From assembly GCA_003635195.1 (NCBI GenBank), contig PYIY01000063.1:23468-59113 (forward strand): DNA of 35,646 bases, read 5' to 3'. A program made the position numbers and the translations under genes. The notes under the pieces were generated by a model. It was not told where the DNA came from. It searched no databases and saw only the letters and a program-made list of their open reading frames with translations. This document shows, in pieces, positions 16,258-25,538 of this stretch. This DNA is from Candidatus Poribacteria bacterium (GTDB lineage: Bacteria; Poribacteria; WGA-4E; WGA-3G). The stretch's first letter is position 1. Every line of letters begins with the position of its first letter.

Positions 16258-19200
16258 TTATGGCTGTCTGCCTTCTAAGACATTGAAATACGCATCCAAT
16301 CCCTGACGAAATTCCTCTGGCAATACGCGCCCTGCTTTGCCTGTTGCCTGTCTCGGTGAACGGTTTTCAAGAAAGGCTGTGCCGGTATCGTCCCCGATCC
16401 CCATAAGCATCAAAGCCGCAGCAGTGGCTGGTGGTGCCGTTGTTATCGCAGGCGTGTTTGGAACTCTGCACGTTTGGAGCAGGATTTCGATCACTTCCGT
16501 TATCGCTGCAATCGCCTTCGGACCGGTATCTGGTTCCGCAAGGATGTCTTCTACCTCATCCATAACCTCTGCAGCTGCCGTCACCTTCGCGAGTTGCTGT
16601 TGAATTAGACGTTCGTGAGCGTTCGGCAAGAGACTGATTTGCGCTGCGACTTCGTGCGTATCCTCAGTAAGTGTAATCTGTGTATCGTACAAAGCGAGAC
16701 TGCGATCTGTGTATTCGTCGGTGGTAATCGCTGCTTTCGCTTGTTCAAGTTCGCGCGTCTCCTCCCGCAACTGGATCTCGCGATCAATGATACGCAAGAC
16801 TTCCAAGATGATTTCTGGCGGTAGATTCGGCAATTCTATCAGACCACCCTGTGGCGGTGGTGCATCAGGGAGCGGGTCTACCAATTGTTCTGCCCACCGA
16901 TCCAGGGTATCCGCCCAAAATTCTGCCTCAATGGTGGATTGTCCGACAAAATTCTTGTTAATCGTTTTTGCGATGTGTTTCAGCTGGTTTGGCGCAAGCG
17001 CGTCCTGCATCTCCGAAAGCACCCGCAAATAGTTCGGTGAGGGGCGGCGATCAGAATAAGCCACCATATCTTGTATGATAGTGGATACAGTTTCAGACGC
17101 GTTGGTCTCTCGTTCCGCCAAACGTTCCCGATCAGATTGATTGTCTAAAGCTGCAGTGCGGTCAAGACCAAAGCTGTCAAGATTGTTCAGGTCTACCGCT
17201 ATATCAATCTGTTTCCGCGAGGCGGCTTTCAAGCGTTTCACGAACGTACTGTTCTCAAAACTGACGAGCAATCTGCTCATCTCATCTGCGAGTTTGGCAA
17301 AGGCGTCCAATAACTCTTGCTGCTCTTCGACGGCTTCAAGGACGAGATCTGCTGCCTGAGGTGCTGGCGTATCTGCGTCATCTTCATCTTCGTTATCTCT
17401 ACCGCTCCCTTTGAGCAGGGTTGTAGGGATACGGAGACCGCCAACAATCTGTGGTGCCTGTCCTTCTGCCTTGTCAGTCTTGTTGAATCCGGATTCAACG
17501 TCGGAGACAGTCGGCGTTGGATTGGCAGGCACAAAACCGGGTTTACCGTCTTCAGCGTTCGGTGGTTTACTCCGATTGACACTAACACCCTTGCCGGGTG
17601 TGTTCGGATCCTCTGGCGTTTCGTCCAATCCTTCGGGCGGCAGTATATTATCAGGTCCGTACTTCTCCACTTTTGCTGAGTCGTTCGGTTCACCGCCAGA
17701 AGGCGACGGTGGTGATTGTGCTGACTGTTCTCCCTGTTGTCCGGTATTGGTAGATTCACCAGTGGGAGTGGTTTCAGCGGAGCTTCCGGGTGCCTCAGCG
17801 GCACGCGAAAGTAGGTCTGCAACAGAAGGCATTCTCTGCCCAGCGATCTCCTCTAACCCCTCAATTATATCCGCCCACGATTCGAGTTGTTCAGCATCAA
17901 ATTCTTCATTCTTTGCTGCTTCTTGGACCAACTCTGTGCCGGTTTCAATCAAACTTTCGAGTCTTGCTGCGTTGGCGCGTTCTGCTGCGGCTTGTTCTTG
18001 GATTCTCTTGCGCTGCGCGGGATCGTCAAGTATTTCGGCTGGCAAGTCGCGTAGTTCGCGGTTGATTTGGTACAGCTGTAGTTCCTGGTCATGGACATCC
18101 TTTGCAGCACCCGTCCAGAGCTGCATCTGTCCGACTAACCATCTGAAATGTTCTGCTGGCGTGAGCACATGGAGGACGAGATGCGACGAATAGACGCGCT
18201 CACGGTCCGGTAGGTAATCCTCCGCATAGGCGCGCAGTCGGAGACTCTGGGGTTTCACATTCTCACGTTTCGGGGAAAATGTGGCAGCAACGGTCAAACT
18301 ATCCGCTGTCGGTGTTCCAGCGGATACGATTTTCTCGCCGCTGGTGGGTTCAGGGTTGTGAATCGGATTGGCGATGCCCGTCCATTCCAAACCGATCTGT
18401 TTTACACCAAAATCGTCTGCTGTCTGAATCTCAAAAGCGAGTACTTCATTAGAAATGACGACCTGATTATTCTTTAATTTGTTGAAGGCAACTGTTGGTG
18501 CTTCATCATTGAGTGCCTCAAACCGTAGTACTTGTGGTTCACGGGCGGTGAGACCGAACCGATCTCGCCATGTCAGGTGCATTTCTGTTGTCGTTTCTAC
18601 CGCTATTGGTTCGGTTGTCACGCGTGCCCCATCCACCGTTTGGGGACGATTGTTCAAAGTTGCTTCTGAGAGTTCACGCGTGGTGGTGGCTTCTAAGATG
18701 GCGGTACTGCCCTTGACTAAGTTCACGATTCCGCCGCGGACATCATCTATTCGGGGTTCTTGGCGTTGTAGGTAGTCCGGCAATTGGACTTTGGCAGTGA
18801 GATCTTTTAGGGCGGGACGCAACTTCGGTTCAACTGGAATAGAACGCCGTGCGTCTCCGACGCGGAGTGCCACGCTGCCGTCCTTGGTTTGCGGCGGTAA
18901 TTGGAATTTGTAGGTTGACCCGTCGCGTTCGGCAACTACAGGTGTCTGATCCGCGTATCGCGCCTCGCCTGATTCAGGTTTCCATGGCGAGTCATCTTTG
19001 AGACGGGCTTCGACATCAAAGGATTCCGCGTATGCGACGACGCGACGATCTGTGTTCCCTTCCAACTGTGCGAAGGTATACCGTTCCACGTTTCGCCACG
19101 GGGTCAGCCATCGAGCGAGGGTATTTCGACTCGTTGCGGGGATCACAACGATCCCGATAACAGCGAGTATTATCGGGACACCGGCTGCCCATGCCCAACG

Positions 19201-19740
19201 GCGATGTCGAGGGTTTGGGACGGCATCTGCCAGATTATGCTTTGCTACCTCGGCATCAACCTGACGCATCGCTGCTTCAACTAAAGCGGGACTTGCCGAT
19301 TGATCCGTTCTACTGGATGCGAGTTCTACGATGCCGAGTACGTGATTGCCAAAACGTGGAAACTTATGTTGCAACAGCCGAGCGATGCCTTCTAAGCTCC
19401 GATGCTGCCAAACCCAATTATAGTACTTTAGCGGCAAAAAGAGCACCATTCCCACCATGCCAGTGAGTAGAATGAGTACCCGCAAAAGCGTGGGCGTATC
19501 AAACATGCGGTCTAAGCCAAACACGACGAGATATGAGATGATGATACCGAAGATCGCTGCCAGTGCCCCTTCAGCGAGTTTGATAATCCATACCCGTTTT
19601 TGGTACTGTTCAAGTGCCGCCTTCATGCGTGCGGGTAAGTTGACTTCTGCTGTCGGAAGCACGCCATCACGATGATCGTGATCGCGTGACTTCCGAAGTG
19701 GATTGACGCTATTACGCAATTTTGCTTGTGTCTGCTTCAT
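16258..19740 (-). CDS. DUF4175-like large membrane protein
   Basis: A 1160-residue membrane protein of unknown biochemical role. Three membrane segments are visible at about residues 52-76, 84-104 and 183-203, with LEGIARLLQHKFPRFGNHVLGIVEL between the second and third, a stretch typical of DUF4175-like proteins found with MoxR/BatA modules. A large beta-rich extracytoplasmic part follows (YTFAQLEGNTDRRVVAYAESFDV, LTAKVQLPDYLQR), then long helical and coiled-coil stretches (from about residue 560), a low-complexity Ser/Pro/Gly linker near residues 660-740, and a helical C-terminal half rich in Glu, Gln and Ala. The ATG at 19740 is preceded by AAGGAAC. It lies downstream of the Gfo/Idh/MocA gene, with heptad array C between. 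Assignment to the family rests on N-terminal pattern and genomic context. Confidence 0.75.
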   Translation of the reverse strand: MKQTQAKLRNSVNPLRKSRDHDHRDGVLPTAEVNLPARMKAALEQYQKRVWIIKLAEGALAAIFGIIISYLVVFGLDRMFDTPTLLRVLILLTGMVGMVLFLPLKYYNWVWQHRSLEGIARLLQHKFPRFGNHVLGIVELASSRTDQSASPALVEAAMRQVDAEVAKHNLADAVPNPRHRRWAWAAGVPIILAVIGIVVIPATSRNTLARWLTPWRNVERYTFAQLEGNTDRRVVAYAESFDVEARLKDDSPWKPESGEARYADQTPVVAERDGSTYKFQLPPQTKDGSVALRVGDARRSIPVEPKLRPALKDLTAKVQLPDYLQRQEPRIDDVRGGIVNLVKGSTAILEATTTRELSEATLNNRPQTVDGARVTTEPIAVETTTEMHLTWRDRFGLTAREPQVLRFEALNDEAPTVAFNKLKNNQVVISNEVLAFEIQTADDFGVKQIGLEWTGIANPIHNPEPTSGEKIVSAGTPTADSLTVAATFSPKRENVKPQSLRLRAYAEDYLPDRERVYSSHLVLHVLTPAEHFRWLVGQMQLWTGAAKDVHDQELQLYQINRELRDLPAEILDDPAQRKRIQEQAAAERANAARLESLIETGTELVQEAAKNEEFDAEQLESWADIIEGLEEIAGQRMPSVADLLSRAAEAPGSSAETTPTGESTNTGQQGEQSAQSPPSPSGGEPNDSAKVEKYGPDNILPPEGLDETPEDPNTPGKGVSVNRSKPPNAEDGKPGFVPANPTPTVSDVESGFNKTDKAEGQAPQIVGGLRIPTTLLKGSGRDNEDEDDADTPAPQAADLVLEAVEEQQELLDAFAKLADEMSRLLVSFENSTFVKRLKAASRKQIDIAVDLNNLDSFGLDRTAALDNQSDRERLAERETNASETVSTIIQDMVAYSDRRPSPNYLRVLSEMQDALAPNQLKHIAKTINKNFVGQSTIEAEFWADTLDRWAEQLVDPLPDAPPPQGGLIELPNLPPEIILEVLRIIDREIQLREETRELEQAKAAITTDEYTDRSLALYDTQITLTEDTHEVAAQISLLPNAHERLIQQQLAKVTAAAEVMDEVEDILAEPDTGPKAIAAITEVIEILLQTCRVPNTPAITTAPPATAAALMLMGIGDDTGTAFLENRSPRQATGKAGRVLPEEFRQGLDAYFNVLEGRQP

Positions 19741-19760
19741 TTTTTTAATGTTCCTTTTAC

Positions 19761-19850
19761 CAGTTACCAGTTATCAGTTATTAGTTATCAGTTACCAGAA
19801 AGAGGCGTTCAGATGATCCAAAACCCCTTTTAACTGGCCACTGGTAACTT
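19761..19850. repeat. Heptad-repeat array C
   Basis: Units CAGTTAC, CAGTTAT, CAGTTAT, TAGTTAT and CAGTTAC run from 19761 to 19795 into CAGAAAGAGG. After a 25-bp spacer the inverted side CCCCTTT, TTAACTG, GCCACTG, GTAACTT ends at 19850, directly against the TAG stop of the Gfo/Idh/MocA gene. The last unit and its flank (GTAACTTCT) are identical to array B. Confidence 0.7.
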
Positions 19851-20852
19851 CTATATCCATCCGTCATCAATCATTAATGTCAAGGGTGATTCCATCTCTT
19901 CCATGGGGAGATGAATCCGCTGCCGTTTTCGAGACGATTCATAAATTGCCATAAGGAGTTCTAAAGAAGCATATCCTTGATAGCCACTTGAGCGGTGTTC
20001 TCTGTCCTCTTCAATAGCTGCAATCAGATCTTGTACGGGGTCGATTTCTGAAGGCAATTCTGGTGTTACCCATGCCCCGCCGGATTGTTGGTTACGGATA
20101 CGGAGTCCGGGGCCACCCGGGGCAGCCAGTTCGATTTCGCCTTCTGTTCCATAGCAATAGATGTGGTGATAACCCGGGGCGGTATCGTTACCAGATTCAA
20201 TGATACCCCGGACATTATTTTCAAATTTGAAGTACCCGATCGCGAAATCCTCGGAGTGTAGGTCATATTTTGTCGGTGTGCCGATCCGTTCAATTTGACC
20301 TATCACCCATGAGACGGGACGATCCCCGTAAATAAATCGCATCAGATCAACGGTATGTGTAGCATTGTCTTTCAGATCACCGCCGCCGCAGATACCGTGA
20401 ATTCGGAAGAGTTCACCAATCTGACCGTCGGCAATCATCTGTTTCGCAGCAGCGTACGGTGCAGAAAACCGGACTTGATGGTCAATCGCTAATTTCACAT
20501 TGTGCTGTGAACACGTTTCGAGCATCTCCCGTGCCTGTCCGAGATTCTCCGCCATCGGTTTTTCAGAAAGCATCGCTTTCACACCGTGTTTTGCGGCTTC
20601 TATCACGACCGGTGCGTGCAGTTTCGGGCGCGTACACACCGAAACAATATCAATATCTTCTGTTTCGAGCATCTCAATATAATCGGTATACTGCTTTTCA
20701 ACGCCGTACTGCTCACCATAGGCTTTAACGCGTTCTTGATCAATGTCGGCAATCGCTGTGAGTGTTGCTCTCGGTTCTTTTACATACCATCCAGCGTGCA
20801 TGTGAGAAATGCCACCGCAACCGACTATTGCCACTTTATAGTTCTTGCCCAT
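19851..20852 (-). CDS. Gfo/Idh/MocA family oxidoreductase
   Basis: A 333-residue NAD(P)-dependent dehydrogenase of the glucose-fructose oxidoreductase/inositol dehydrogenase/MocA family, which oxidises hydroxyls of sugars, inositols or their acids. The Rossmann dinucleotide motif GCGGIS is at residues 11-16, followed by an acidic residue at the end of beta2 (IADID), which favours NAD. The catalytic EKP motif is at 97-99, and the active-site histidine region DNATHTVDL at 162-170. The C-terminal beta-sheet domain includes GIIESGNDTAPGYHHIYCYGTEGEIEL (given in the middle part). Length is normal. AAAGGA precedes the ATG at suitable distance, and a good sigma-70 promoter lies at 20933-20961, so the gene starts its own transcript inside the MoxR/BatA-type module. 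The substrate is unknown; two sugar-propeller proteins in the window suggest glycan catabolism. Confidence 0.95.
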   Translation of the reverse strand: MGKNYKVAIVGCGGISHMHAGWYVKEPRATLTAIADIDQERVKAYGEQYGVEKQYTDYIEMLETEDIDIVSVCTRPKLHAPVVIEAAKHGVKAMLSEKPMAENLGQAREMLETCSQHNVKLAIDHQVRFSAPYAAAKQMIADGQIGELFRIHGICGGGDLKDNATHTVDLMRFIYGDRPVSWVIGQIERIGTPTKYDLHSEDFAIGYFKFENNVRGIIESGNDTAPGYHHIYCYGTEGEIELAAPGGPGLRIRNQQSGGAWVTPELPSEIDPVQDLIAAIEEDREHRSSGYQGYASLELLMAIYESSRKRQRIHLPMEEMESPLTLMIDDGWI

Positions 20853-20932
20853 TGTAATAAATCCTTTCCCAACTTCTGGTCAGAATAGGTCGTTGGTTAT
20901 CGGCTTGTTTCCATATTCACTCTTGATGATGT

Positions 20933-20961
20933 ATTATACCATATTTTATTGAATGTGTCTA
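20933..20961 (-). promoter_or_regulatory. Sigma-70 promoter with extended -10 for the Gfo/Idh/MocA gene
   Basis: On the minus strand TAGACA (20961-20956) and TATAAT (20938-20933) are 17 bp apart, and TGG precedes the -10 box as an extended -10. The boxes match consensus at 5/6 and 6/6. Transcription would start near 20926, giving a leader of about 75 nt. Confidence 0.75.
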
Positions 20962-20982
20962 TTTGCTTTTAGATCAACCCTA

Positions 20983-23241
20983 TTACACTGCACCGTTCAT
21001 TTTTCTTGCAACCCAGAACGCCCCAAGTAGAAAGACTAAGATGCCTGCCCAGATCGGGTGCGCCCAGATCCGCGTGCGATGGACAGTCGGTGCTGGTTCT
21101 GGCAAGGCTGCGAGATGCTCCAATAGACTCGGCACATCAGAGACCGGTACCAACTTGCCCTCGGTAATCTTGGCGATTTCGTCTAATACATTGAAGCGCG
21201 CCAAACGTCCTTGTTGTTCCCGATTTAAGCCTTGCACTGACAGATCCGTCTGAACAGAGGCACCGGTTTCGCTACTACTTGCAATGAGACGATAGTTTCC
21301 GGGCTCTTTCGGCACAAACGAACCGACGAACAACCCCGCCAGATCCTCTGTGCCGGGTTGAAGTCGAATTGTCTGCGTCTTGCCTGAGGGCGAAATCGCT
21401 TGCACCACAACCGAACCTCTATCTAACGGCCCCCCTACGTTATCGATAGCATTAGCATTTAAGGTCAACACGTCATCAACATTGGGTCTGTCAGGTGAGT
21501 AAAACAGGCGTATTGCTTCGCTTTGTGCCATCTGTCGTCGGTATGCCATCCACCGCGCGACTTGACTCCAGAAGCGATAATGGTACCTATCTTCAACACC
21601 GTGTCGCCAACGCCAGGCACTGTCTGTCCCCATAAATAGGACTTTACCGGCACCAAACGTCTTGGTCACGATTAATGGCACGCGTCCGGAAGCTGTTGCG
21701 ACTTGGTCGTGCACTGCGAGCGTTTCTGTGCCAGCCTTGGCGCGCTTGACTCCGGTGTGCCAGAAAAATCCTGGCAACTTGCGCCACACTTCGCCGTTGT
21801 CTTGGTCGGTATCTCCGAGACGTGTGAGCAAACTTCGCTGCCCTGACGCGGTGAGGGCAAAATATCCTTGTAAATTCGAGCCGACACCTTGAGGGGTTGC
21901 TGGATCCAAGATCACGGGATAGAGGTCGGCAAGCGGACCTGGAATCAGCGTATCGTGAGAGCCTGAGCGTCCCGGCATAAAGACGATACCTGAAGCTTGT
22001 GCAGAGACTAACTTCCGTAATTCCCGTGTTTGTTCGGTTGTTAACTGGTCCTCTTTCACACCGACATCGCCGAGGAACACGACATCATAACGACTGAGTT
22101 CCCTCGCGTCAGGAAAACGTTTAATATAAGTACGACCGCCGCCGACTTGTGGCAACTCGGGATGGAAAAGCAGACATGTTACTTCAACGCCTTGATCCCG
22201 TTCTAAAGCGTTCCGTAGATATCGGTACTCCCACCGCGGATACGATTCGATGACAAGGACTCTCAATTGCTCCTCGCGTATTGATATCGGTGCGGATATC
22301 TCATTGTTTTCGGGGATCAATTCTTCGGCATCCCGTGCAATACGGAGGTTTAACGTATAATTCTCTGTCGCTGGGGGTGTCCAGACGATATTATCTTGCG
22401 CTTGGCTCATGGCAGGAACACGGACAACCTTGGTAACCGTCGCTTCGTTATTGACGCGGAGTGTAACACTCACATCCCGGTCCTGACCCAAGGTGCTACG
22501 GACAACAAACGGAATACGAAGTTGCTTGTTTGTCACCCCAAAAGTCGGAGCATCCATCCTGACCAACTCAAGATCCGGTAATGGCACCTTGCTACCGATG
22601 CCTATTGCGAAGACGGGAATTCCTTTCATCCGAAACCGTGTGGCTGCCTCTACGGGGGAGTTGCCGACATTCCAATCACCGTCCGACAGGAGTACCACGC
22701 CGCGAAGATTTGTGTGGTTGTCAAGAACGTGTGACAGCCCGGCATTCAAATCTGTTGCTTCTTCTGGCGGATCCAACTCTGAAGAGAACGGCTCAAACAC
22801 CACATTGAGATCGCTCATTTCTGGGGATTTCCAGACTTCTTCAGACATCAGCGGTTGAATCGTTTCGGCGCGGCTCTTGCGTTCGCTGGAGAGATCTTGA
22901 TCTTGACCAAGAACGCGCCCCTTATGAGAAATATCTGTAGACGCGTTCTTGGTCAAAAAGACATCCCGTGTCTCCATACTTTTAGAGGCGTCCCAGAGTA
23001 CTGCGAGCGTTGAACGTCGATCCGGCGGTTGCGTCTTCAACCATTCAGGTTGATTCAGCGTGGTGACCACTAAACAGACCAGTACAAAACGCAGCAATTC
23101 GAGCCACCCGGTTTGCATGCGATAACCGCTGCGGTGCCAGGCTAACCAGCACAGGACACCGGTCACAGCCACGATAAACAGTCCCAAACCCATGATGGAA
23201 CCGCTTGAGAGAAATTCGAGGTTTCCCTGTTGTTCTTGCAT
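20983..23241 (-). CDS. VWA-like membrane protein with glutamine-amidotransferase-like region and palindrome-derived insert
   Basis: A 752-residue membrane protein. Two N-terminal membrane segments (about residues 15-35 and 46-62) and one near the C-terminus (about 728-746) bracket a large exported part. A von Willebrand A-type MIDAS motif D-A-S-K-S is at 84-88 and its partner LSDGDWN near 167. A region from about residue 330 (LRVLVIESYPRWEYRYLRNALERD, in part) to about 480 resembles the class I glutamine-amidotransferase-like fold seen in this family, without an obvious catalytic triad. Residues 96-113 (LTKNASTDISHKGRVLGQ) are encoded by a 54-bp palindrome inserted a few residues after the MIDAS motif. 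GAGGAGA precedes the ATG. It follows the BatA-like gene by 17 bp, so the two are probably translated from one mRNA. VWA proteins in MoxR modules are thought to help assemble or activate protein complexes. Confidence 0.87.
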   Translation of the reverse strand: MQEQQGNLEFLSSGSIMGLGLFIVAVTGVLCWLAWHRSGYRMQTGWLELLRFVLVCLVVTTLNQPEWLKTQPPDRRSTLAVLWDASKSMETRDVFLTKNASTDISHKGRVLGQDQDLSSERKSRAETIQPLMSEEVWKSPEMSDLNVVFEPFSSELDPPEEATDLNAGLSHVLDNHTNLRGVVLLSDGDWNVGNSPVEAATRFRMKGIPVFAIGIGSKVPLPDLELVRMDAPTFGVTNKQLRIPFVVRSTLGQDRDVSVTLRVNNEATVTKVVRVPAMSQAQDNIVWTPPATENYTLNLRIARDAEELIPENNEISAPISIREEQLRVLVIESYPRWEYRYLRNALERDQGVEVTCLLFHPELPQVGGGRTYIKRFPDARELSRYDVVFLGDVGVKEDQLTTEQTRELRKLVSAQASGIVFMPGRSGSHDTLIPGPLADLYPVILDPATPQGVGSNLQGYFALTASGQRSLLTRLGDTDQDNGEVWRKLPGFFWHTGVKRAKAGTETLAVHDQVATASGRVPLIVTKTFGAGKVLFMGTDSAWRWRHGVEDRYHYRFWSQVARWMAYRRQMAQSEAIRLFYSPDRPNVDDVLTLNANAIDNVGGPLDRGSVVVQAISPSGKTQTIRLQPGTEDLAGLFVGSFVPKEPGNYRLIASSSETGASVQTDLSVQGLNREQQGRLARFNVLDEIAKITEGKLVPVSDVPSLLEHLAALPEPAPTVHRTRIWAHPIWAGILVFLLGAFWVARKMNGAV
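22903..22956 (-). repeat. In-frame palindromic element, copy 2 (inside the VWA-like gene)
   Basis: Perfect 15-bp arms TTGACCAAGAACGCG (22903-22917) and CGCGTTCTTGGTCAA (22942-22956) enclose a 24-nt loop. Read on the coding strand it supplies 18 sense codons. Thirteen of the 18 encoded residues equal those from the copy at 15640-15693. Confidence 0.85.
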
Positions 23242-23258
23242 TCTTGTGTCTCCTCTTT

Positions 23259-25280
23259 CTATTCTATGCTTCCCTCTGCGGTCGCGAGGTCAATTAAAGG
23301 GGTGGCTTCCGTTTTTCTGCTTGGCAGACTCAGCACTGCCTCCAAAATGAGTGCTAACGCCATTGCGATGAGGAAGATACGCCAGAGTTCACTCGCTAAG
23401 GCGGATGTATCGCCGACATCAACATCAATTCTTCGGTATGATAGTCCATCAAATAGGGCATCCACCGTCTCAACGGGTGATGTCTGAGCGGTGTCCTCAG
23501 CTTGGCTGCGGTTCACAGCTACCCAATATTCTCCTTCACGATAAACACCGGCATGCAATTCACGCTGTGAGAGGGACGCTGTGTTCTCAGCAGTAGCCAC
23601 CAATTCCCACTGCTCTCGGTCTGCGAGCACACCGAGTTCGGCATCGCGTTGCGCTGCGGCAGCCAATGCGCGACACCCGTCCGTCAATGCGCGCTGTAGC
23701 ATGACATAAAACACGATACCATCGCGTTCGAGCGAAGAGAATTGCGCTGTGGGCAGTACACTACAGAAGTAGATTGCCCCGTGATCAGTAGATGCACGGG
23801 TGAGTAGGGGGGCATCGTTGTCAAACCTTGCCAATGATGTTCCAGTACTCTCAAGGGTTCGGTAACGATAGGTGCGTAATTCGTTCAAAGGCAGCGCATC
23901 CCCGCTCTCTACATGTGCCAGTAAATCGGCATCGCCGCGCCACCATGCGACTTTGGAGACCTCCTGACCATCAGCGGATTGCCAGTCGCCCCACTGTGAG
24001 TCGAACAGTTGTTCACCAGCGTTCTGCGCCGGTGGAAAGAACATAGCCACACGTCCGCTGTTGACGAAATGCGCGATCTGTTCTGCTACCAATCCGCTCG
24101 GTAGCGCACCCTGCCAAATCAGCAATCCGGTGTTTTCCCAGTCGATTTCCGCGACTCGGTTTATGGGAATCACATCTGCCTGGTGTTGGAGTCGGGCATC
24201 CATCGGAATCGCAAGCGCACGACGGAACGCTTCACCGATCCTTTTATCATCACTGACGACAACTGCCTTTCGGACTGGCGGTTCTGAAAACACAAAGAAA
24301 AACCGATTGTCCAAGGGGTTCGCATCACCCGGTAAACTCACGGATCCCCAACCTGAGCTGAGTTTGGCATCAATAGGGATACGGTGTCCCTGTAAAGAGG
24401 CACCGAGTGTGTCGAGTTCCATTTCAACCACAGACTGCACATTATTGACTTCAAACTCAATGGGCACGCGTCGCGTGCCACTGCTGCCACCGCCCGTACG
24501 AACCATCACATCAAGAATAAGTTCCGCATCATTGCCACGTTTCCACCGTTGGACGTTTTCCACTCGCACCGACAAGTTCCCTGAAGGTGGATCGGTGTAT
24601 GCGAGTAAGAAATGATGCACACCTTCTAATTGGACGAATGCGTCGCGTATGGCGTTCCAGCGGCCGCTGTGAATATCCCAATCGTTCTCGTTCAGGTCCG
24701 AACAAATCCATATTTCAGCGCGTCCCGACTCGTTTGCCTTGAGATAGGCTAACGCCGTTTCAAGCATACTTGGGATATTTGCACTGGTGGCACTCGCGCC
24801 GGTCATGGGTAGGTTCAATAGAGCCTTCGGTGAATCGACTTCCTGCATCTGACCACTGGCACTATCAATTAGAAGTAAATGTGTTCCGTAATCACCTTGC
24901 TCCAACAATTGCGCGAGTCTTTTCAGAGCAGTGGATCTTTTTGATTCACCCGCCTGTAGGTCTTGCATTTCCATGCTGGCGGAGCGATCGAGAAGAATCA
25001 GTGTGGCATCAGGCTTACTCAATCCGACGCTGCCTAACCATCCGCCGGACAATGGACGGCTAATGGCGAAGATCAAGGCCCCGATAGCAAGGACGCGCAT
25101 CAATAGAATCAGAAGATGCCGAAGACGTGCCATGCCTCTGCTCATACGCTTTGCACGCATCAGAAACATCATCGCTGCCCAAGGAATGGTCCGGTGCCGC
25201 TGCTGATTGATTAGATGGATAATGATCGGCAGGAGCATCAAAGGGAGCGCGATTAATACTAAAGGTTGCAAAAAACTCAT
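23259..25280 (-). CDS. BatA-like membrane protein with von Willebrand A domain
   Basis: A 673-residue membrane protein. The N-terminal BatA domain is clear: MSFLQPLVLIALPLMLLPII followed by IHLINQQRHRTIPWAAMMFL and a second membrane segment at about 55-75. The VWA domain then starts with a MIDAS motif D-R-S-A-S at 98-102 and continues with EIWICSDLNENDWD near residue 205. A final membrane segment lies at about 632-653 (LWRIFLIAMALALILEAVL). Family knowledge: BatA-type proteins occur with MoxR ATPases and DUF58 proteins, in modules linked to envelope stress tolerance or complex assembly. The ATG at 25280 has only a weak AAGG site 12 bases upstream. A gap of 258 bp with heptad array D separates it from the DUF58 gene, so it may have separate control from MoxR-DUF58. 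Confidence 0.9.
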   Translation of the reverse strand: MSFLQPLVLIALPLMLLPIIIHLINQQRHRTIPWAAMMFLMRAKRMSRGMARLRHLLILLMRVLAIGALIFAISRPLSGGWLGSVGLSKPDATLILLDRSASMEMQDLQAGESKRSTALKRLAQLLEQGDYGTHLLLIDSASGQMQEVDSPKALLNLPMTGASATSANIPSMLETALAYLKANESGRAEIWICSDLNENDWDIHSGRWNAIRDAFVQLEGVHHFLLAYTDPPSGNLSVRVENVQRWKRGNDAELILDVMVRTGGGSSGTRRVPIEFEVNNVQSVVEMELDTLGASLQGHRIPIDAKLSSGWGSVSLPGDANPLDNRFFFVFSEPPVRKAVVVSDDKRIGEAFRRALAIPMDARLQHQADVIPINRVAEIDWENTGLLIWQGALPSGLVAEQIAHFVNSGRVAMFFPPAQNAGEQLFDSQWGDWQSADGQEVSKVAWWRGDADLLAHVESGDALPLNELRTYRYRTLESTGTSLARFDNDAPLLTRASTDHGAIYFCSVLPTAQFSSLERDGIVFYVMLQRALTDGCRALAAAAQRDAELGVLADREQWELVATAENTASLSQRELHAGVYREGEYWVAVNRSQAEDTAQTSPVETVDALFDGLSYRRIDVDVGDTSALASELWRIFLIAMALALILEAVLSLPSRKTEATPLIDLATAEGSIE

Positions 25281-25473
25281 ATTTTAAATTTACCTTGCGG
25301 TTCGTTGGGGCGGGTTTTAGGAAGAAAGTCTCTCCGTATATCCGCCCTCCATTTTGCGGCGTACTTGAAGAAATACGCAGAAACACCCTATCAAAGACCC
25401 CAAGCAAAAACCCCATAAGCGATCTGCTTCATTACGGGCTTGCGTTTTGGATTTTTCACAGTATTCGTTTTTG

Positions 25474-25537
25474 GTTATAAGTTAAGAGGTTTCCATCATT
25501 CCCAACCGCTCTTTCTTATAACTTATAACTTATAACC
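25474..25537. repeat. Heptad-repeat array D (TTATAAC type)
   Basis: Left side GTTATAA then GTTAAGAGG (25474-25489); right side CTCTTTC then TTATAAC three times (25516-25536). It ends 2 bp before the stop codon of the DUF58 gene. The heptad sequence differs from arrays A-C but the layout, with an AAGAGG core facing a CTCTT core, is the same. The remainder of the gap (25281-25473) holds no recognisable gene. Confidence 0.7.
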
Positions 25538-25538
25538 A

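Noticed and set aside
17411..18193. 260-codon plus-strand frame inside the DUF4175-like gene
   Set aside because: Serine/proline-rich antisense shadow of a low-complexity linker; no ribosome-binding site.
19761..19850. CRISPR-like array
   Set aside because: Units are contiguous 7-mers without spacers and there are no cas genes.
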